In this document: piece by piece, positions 59,796 to 64,000 of the stretch | Layout: each line of letters starts with the position of its first letter | Position numbering within the stretch: the first letter of the stretch is position 1 | Source: Excoecaria cochinchinensis | Taxonomy: Eukaryota; Streptophyta; Magnoliopsida; Malpighiales; Euphorbiaceae | DNA: 64,000 bases | Reading direction: 5' to 3' | Assembly (NCBI GenBank): GCA_947683425.1 | Contig: CANTUQ010000070.1 | Location: 9,317,501-9,381,500, forward strand | Program-made: the position numbers and the translations under genes | Notes under the pieces: generated by a model | Seen by the model: only the letters and a program-made list of their open reading frames with translations | Told to the model about the DNA's origin: nothing | The model's database searches: none

Positions 59796-60147
59796 ATTTT
59801 GGAAAATATGCAATTAATAAAATTTCTATATTTTTTTTTCCTTATTGATTTGGTAAGTATCCTCAAGAGAACCTTTCTTTTTCTAAATTAAATATTAATT
59901 AATATAGTTTTTTTTTTTGCATGATCTCCTAATTTAGTCTTAAAAATAATAATTTCGACCGTCTATATCATATGTAATAAAAGATAGTAACAAACACTTT
60001 GCATTTCTAACATATAAACCCAAATATATTAATATTGATTGGTGTTTAATAAGAATTTTTGGGGTGAAACTGAAAATGCAGGTGGCAATGGGCTTACGTG
60101 GAGCTTGCATGACTCTATTTTGTGTGGTTTTGGTGCTGCTTATGTAA
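58685..60147 (+). CDS. Early nodulin-like protein (phytocyanin domain, probable GPI anchor)
   Basis: Four exons (58685-58802, 58891-59006, 59302-59715, 60082-60147) with phases 1, 0, 0 encode 237 aa. Residues 1-24 are a signal peptide (MLLFLLLLPLLF...). A phytocyanin domain follows (about 25-115): WSNPTVHVGDSIIFKHKYHY, FNLCNFTQSSLLTNSNSISY, RPGFYYFTFSN and SCNQNFSQKLSIKV. Two Cys (in NLCNF and KSCNQ) should form the structural disulfide. The His of the usual HC..GQ copper site is Ser here and no ligand Cys is present, so the protein should not bind type I copper, as in other ENODLs. A Pro/Ser-rich, probably arabinogalactan-type spacer (116-210) precedes a hydrophobic C-terminus (GACMTLFCVVLVLLM) fitting GPI attachment. 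It likely acts at the outer face of the plasma membrane or in the wall. The chosen ATG begins the signal peptide; in-frame ATGs further up do not. Confidence 0.9.
59752..59795. repeat. (TA)n microsatellite in ENODL intron 3
   Basis: Pure TA dinucleotide run within the last intron. Similar tracts occur at about 4893, 9359, 17688, 33942, 39997, 45684 (inside the MULE transposase intron) and 46924. Confidence 0.85.
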
Positions 60148-61564
60148 AAAGAAAAAAAGAAAGAGCAGCAATTTATTGTAAAAAGGAAAAAAGAATGATT
60201 TAAAGTAGGTTAATTAAGCAGTAAGTAGTAATTAAGGTCAAAGGAGATTAAAGTAGGTTTAATTAAGTATGATGATTATGGTGCTGTATGGGCCCTTTAT
60301 TTTTTTTTAATTTGCATTGCCATCAATTGCTACTTTTTCTTTTTTCAATGGAATTTTCAGGTCCAACATATTATTAATTGGCTTTAAAGCTAAAGTAATT
60401 CTCTTTCTTTTTTATATTCTTTTTTCCTTTGACTCTTTTCCCTCCATTTTGGTGTCTAATGATTTTGCATAGGATTGGAAAAAAATCAAAGAATTTGAAA
60501 AATTGAATTCAAACCTACTTTACAAATTAACTAGTTTAGACGTGTGTATAAATTTTAAAATAATTAATGAATTTAAATTTAGATTTAAGTATCTATTAAC
60601 CGAATATATATATATATGGACATAAGAATAATTTTTATATGTATTTATATTATATCATAATAGATAACTGATAAATAAATGATTATAGTCACTGTATGAT
60701 TATGCCCTTAAAAAATTATATTTGATTTTTTATTTTATGAAAAATGTTAACTTATTAATTTTGTCATGTTAGTCCAACCACAGCAAGAAATTATTATGAC
60801 ATGCACTAATATATTTGACAGAATATATAATTCTCAAAAGATGTTATAAGGTGAAAAATTTTTAAATGGAATATTAGAATAGAATTAAATCTACTTTACT
60901 AATATTGATATTAATATAATGTTTAGTTCAGTAATGTTATCATTGTTGATATCAGAATACAAATGATTTTGACCATATAAAATATTTGTATATACATTTC
61001 TGGCAAACTTAACAAAATCTTGCTATAATTAGTGTTGTTTAAAACTAATAAATCAATTAATTATATATATGATTATTAACTCTCATGATTGTATTTATTA
61101 TTCCAAACATGCTTTGCATCTTTGAGTACAATATACAAGGAAAAATTCCACTCTTTGATAGATTGATTCAATTGTATCCATTAACAAATGTAGTTATTAT
61201 TACAGCAGATCAATTTATCTTACAAATTTTGTCCATAGAAGCTCAAGTTTAATTAAACTAAAACTAATTTATATCTAAATTAACTAGCTTCTTTAATTGA
61301 ATTTATTACTAAATTTATAAATAAACTCCATTTGTTTAATCATAAATTACTAATTTAATTTATAAATAACTTGTATCGAAATACTTTCATTTGAAATCTA
61401 ATTGATTTGTTAGAATTTGAATCAAATATGGATTATAAATTCAAAGAGTTTACGTTAATTTGACTATAAAATCAATTTTGAAATCTATATATACTTTAAA
61501 GTCTTTATATAAAATTAAGCTCATAAAAGATTTTCTTACTTTTATTATTAATTTCTTCTCTTCC
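60148..61564. other. Intergenic AT-rich region
   Basis: 3' flank of the ENODL gene, then AT-rich DNA with no gene seen, up to the LINE poly(A) end. Confidence 0.5.
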
Positions 61565-64000
61565 TTTTTTTTTTTTTTTGAGAAGAAAATGATCTCTTAT
61601 AACAGAAAAAATCAAGTACAATGAGGGAAAATATCCCAGAACTTAAAGGAATCAAACAAAACAGACGCCCTAGCTAACTTATGAGCCTCTTTATTAAAGA
61701 CTCGCTTAATCCAAGTAACCTTAATATTAGGTCTATGCTGAAGAAAAGAAAAACAATCGAATAAAATAGAGCCAAACTCAGAAAAATCCTGTTTAGGATG
61801 GTTAATAGCCAAACAAACCTCTTGAGCATCCATAAAAATAGTGCCATTGGAAGGGAAATTATCAACAATCCATGCGAGGGAAGAACGCAGAGCAACAGCT
61901 TCAGCCACTTTAGGAGCAAAGAGTCCCGGACTATGGCCGGAAATAGCACACAAAAAATTAGCCTCCTGATCCTGAAAAAAAGCCCCAAAACCACAAGATT
62001 TAACATCAGAGAAGGTAGCTGCATCCACAAAACATCTCCAACCGACAGAGGTCTCTGAAGAAGGCAAAGCTGACCTAGCCCTTTGACTAGTGAGAGGAAT
62101 AAAAACATTGTTAAACACAGTCTGAGCATCCTTCCAATCTTTGAGATAAGCCAAGGCAGATTTAACAATGATGTGAGGAGCCATAAGAGAGTTATTCCAA
62201 TTTAAATTATTCCTAACATTCCATATTTGCCAAGTCACAATACAAACCTCTTCAAATCTATCCAACCCCACCGCAGACAACAAGAAAAAAAGTATAACAA
62301 TGGGATCGCCGTCATCAGTAGGCATGACACATCTAAAAGAGTCCCAAACTTCCTTAGCAAATTGACAATGAAACAAGGCATGCACAATACTCTCCTCTTG
62401 ATTACACAAAATGCAAGTCGAAGCAATTGGAATTCCTTTTCGAACTAAATTGGATCGAACAGGAAGGACACCACGAAGAACCCGCCACATAAAGTTTTGA
62501 ACCTTAGGAGGAATTTTAAGATTCCAGATAGCTTGCCAAATATTTCTATGTTGGAGACGACCCCCACCAATACCACAGAAAGCCAAATGATAACCACTCT
62601 TAACAGTATAAATCCCCTTTGTATCAAAATGCCAAACCAGAATATCATTCTTAGGAAAGATTGGTAAAGGAATACTCAAAATATCATACATATCCTCCAC
62701 ATTACAAAATTCAACTAGCTTCTCGAAATCCCACTCCTTACCATCATTTTTAAGAAAAGCACTAACAGTTGCTTCATCTTCCACGAAATCAGTACTATTA
62801 CCAACAAAAAAATTAGAGTCTCTGGGAATGCAAGGGTCTTTTTTAAAGGAAATGGATCGCCCGTTACCCACTCGCCACCTGACCCCTTGCTGTAATAAAT
62901 CATTAGTCTTAAAAATACTTTGCCAAGTAAAACTAGGATTAGAACCCAGTTGCGCTGTTAAGAAATCCCCATGTGGGAAATATTTGGCTTTGAAAAATCT
63001 AAAAGCTAAAGTATCCTTATTAACAATAAACCTCCAGCCTTGCTTTGCTAACATAGCCAGATTAAAGCAATGAATATCTCTAAAACCCATGCCCCCTTGA
63101 CCCTTGCTAGAACACATGTTTTCCCAAGCCAACCAATGCACCTTTTTATCACCTCCAATTTTTGAACCCCACCAGAAAGAATTCATCATCTTCTGCAGCT
63201 CATCACAAATAGAGTGGGGAATCAAAAAGACACTCATGCAATAAGTGGGAATAGCCTGAGCAACAGTCTTCAACAAAACCTCTTTTCCAGATCTAGAAAG
63301 GAATTTATTATTCCAAGCATTAATCCTCTGAGCTAGCTTGTTCTTTAGAAAGCCAAAAATAGCACGTTTACTATGGCCTACCAGAGAGGGAAGACCAAGA
63401 TATCTACCATGGTTAAGAGACTTGAAAACTCCCAAAGTATTGGAAACCTCCGATCTATCATCCGTCAAGACATTAGGACTAAAGAAAATCCCCGATTTTT
63501 GGAAATTAATAGCTTGACCCGAAGCATTCTCATAAACCTGAAAAATCCTCTTAACAACTTGGCAATCCCTACCCTTAGCTTTAAAGAAAAAAAGAGAATC
63601 ATCAGCAAAAAGAAGATGGGAGATGCTAGGACCCCTGACACAACCCCTACATCCCTCAATAAGCCCCTTCCGCTCAGCATCTCTAAACAAGCTTGATAAA
63701 CCTTCAGCACAAATAAGAAAAAGGTATGGAGAAATAGGATCCCCTTGTCTAAGACCCCTTTCAGGAATAATAGGGCCAATTTCCATTCCATTAAAAAGGA
63801 AATGGTACTTGACATTACGAACACAAAGCATCATTAAATCTGTCCACCTCCTAGAAAAACCTAAAGCCATCATCATATTCTCTAAAAACACCCAGTCCAC
63901 TCTATCATAGGCTTTACTGATATCGACTTTTAATGCTGCCAGGCCAGAGTTACCCCCTCTACGGTTTTTAATAGCATGAATCAATTCAAAGGCAATCAAA
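61565..64000 (-). mobile_element. L1-type LINE, 3' portion
   Basis: The 3' end on the minus strand is an A15 tail (T-run at 61565-61579), about 30 bp past the ORF2 stop. ORF2 runs off the right edge. The 5' end and target duplication are outside the window. Confidence 0.9.
61612..64000 (-). CDS. LINE ORF2: reverse transcriptase, zf-RVT and RNase H (5' part outside window)
   Basis: 795 codons are open without a stop from the window edge to the TGA/TAA at 61612. The RT domain comes first: KVDISKAYDRVDW (24-36), GLRQGDPISPYLFLICAEGL (82-101), FADD catalytic motif (131-134), and the HGRYLGLPSLVG thumb-side motif. Next is the zf-RVT region (IWNLKIPPKVQNFMWRVLRG, CILCNQEESIVHALFHC). The C-terminal RNase H domain has its acidic residues in CFVDAATF, AEAVALRSSL and IFMDAQ, and the NKEAHKLA end. 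It copies LINE RNA into DNA at a nick made by the ORF2 endonuclease, whose domain must lie beyond the edge. The intact frame suggests a fairly young insertion. The first codon shown is not the true start. Confidence 0.95.
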   Translation of the reverse strand, partial: LIAFELIHAIKNRRGGNSGLAALKVDISKAYDRVDWVFLENMMMALGFSRRWTDLMMLCVRNVKYHFLFNGMEIGPIIPERGLRQGDPISPYLFLICAEGLSSLFRDAERKGLIEGCRGCVRGPSISHLLFADDSLFFFKAKGRDCQVVKRIFQVYENASGQAINFQKSGIFFSPNVLTDDRSEVSNTLGVFKSLNHGRYLGLPSLVGHSKRAIFGFLKNKLAQRINAWNNKFLSRSGKEVLLKTVAQAIPTYCMSVFLIPHSICDELQKMMNSFWWGSKIGGDKKVHWLAWENMCSSKGQGGMGFRDIHCFNLAMLAKQGWRFIVNKDTLAFRFFKAKYFPHGDFLTAQLGSNPSFTWQSIFKTNDLLQQGVRWRVGNGRSISFKKDPCIPRDSNFFVGNSTDFVEDEATVSAFLKNDGKEWDFEKLVEFCNVEDMYDILSIPLPIFPKNDILVWHFDTKGIYTVKSGYHLAFCGIGGGRLQHRNIWQAIWNLKIPPKVQNFMWRVLRGVLPVRSNLVRKGIPIASTCILCNQEESIVHALFHCQFAKEVWDSFRCVMPTDDGDPIVILFFLLSAVGLDRFEEVCIVTWQIWNVRNNLNWNNSLMAPHIIVKSALAYLKDWKDAQTVFNNVFIPLTSQRARSALPSSETSVGWRCFVDAATFSDVKSCGFGAFFQDQEANFLCAISGHSPGLFAPKVAEAVALRSSLAWIVDNFPSNGTIFMDAQEVCLAINHPKQDFSEFGSILFDCFSFLQHRPNIKVTWIKRVFNKEAHKLARASVLFDSFKFWDIFPHCT

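Overview
The window is nuclear DNA from a flowering plant. It is AT-rich, has GT-AG spliced genes with kilobase introns, and is crowded with plant transposons (Mutator-like, hAT-like, Harbinger-like, L1-type LINE, TRIM, solo LTR). The gene set points to a eudicot, perhaps a rosid, but the species cannot be fixed from the sequence.

Six host genes are supported, with exon structures worked out by hand. They are: a citrate-binding/alginate-lyase-2-like secreted protein (1484-2553, +); an R2R3-MYB carrying the bHLH-interaction signature (13144-14703, +); a 14-exon sterol 3-beta-glucosyltransferase of the UGT80A type (19951-30947, -), with one probable GC-AG intron; a UPF0496/DUF677 membrane protein (36830-38135, -); a GBF4-type group A bZIP factor (52118-56732, +); and an early-nodulin-like phytocyanin with a probable GPI anchor (58685-60147, +). 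They look like independent single-copy genes, not a pathway cluster.

Mobile DNA fills much of the rest. The left third holds a degenerate RNase H relic, two hAT-like elements of about 700-770 bp with 8-bp target duplications, a Harbinger-like remnant with a small fold-back inside it, and a complete 633-bp TRIM (two 190-bp LTRs, primer-binding site, polypurine tract). Further hAT-like elements sit in a UGT80A intron (25731-26450) and at 33516-34291. The right edge is an L1-type LINE on the minus strand whose 795 visible codons are open and which runs off the window.

The most interesting structure is a three-level nest at 40922-51265. A short hAT-like element was split by a 9.6-kb Mutator-like element (MULE; 9-bp duplication CAAAAATTT). 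That MULE in turn holds a 1,641-bp solo LTR (5-bp duplication TAATG) just upstream of its transposase start codon. The MULE carries a MURA-type transposase and, in convergent orientation, a plant mobile domain (MAIN-like) gene, both broken by stops. Its terminal repeats are built from GTGCCGGTTTC and CCAGCC/GGCTGG modules. A near-perfect 148-nt inverted repeat at 40025-40172 could be a young MIRNA-like hairpin or a small fold-back element.
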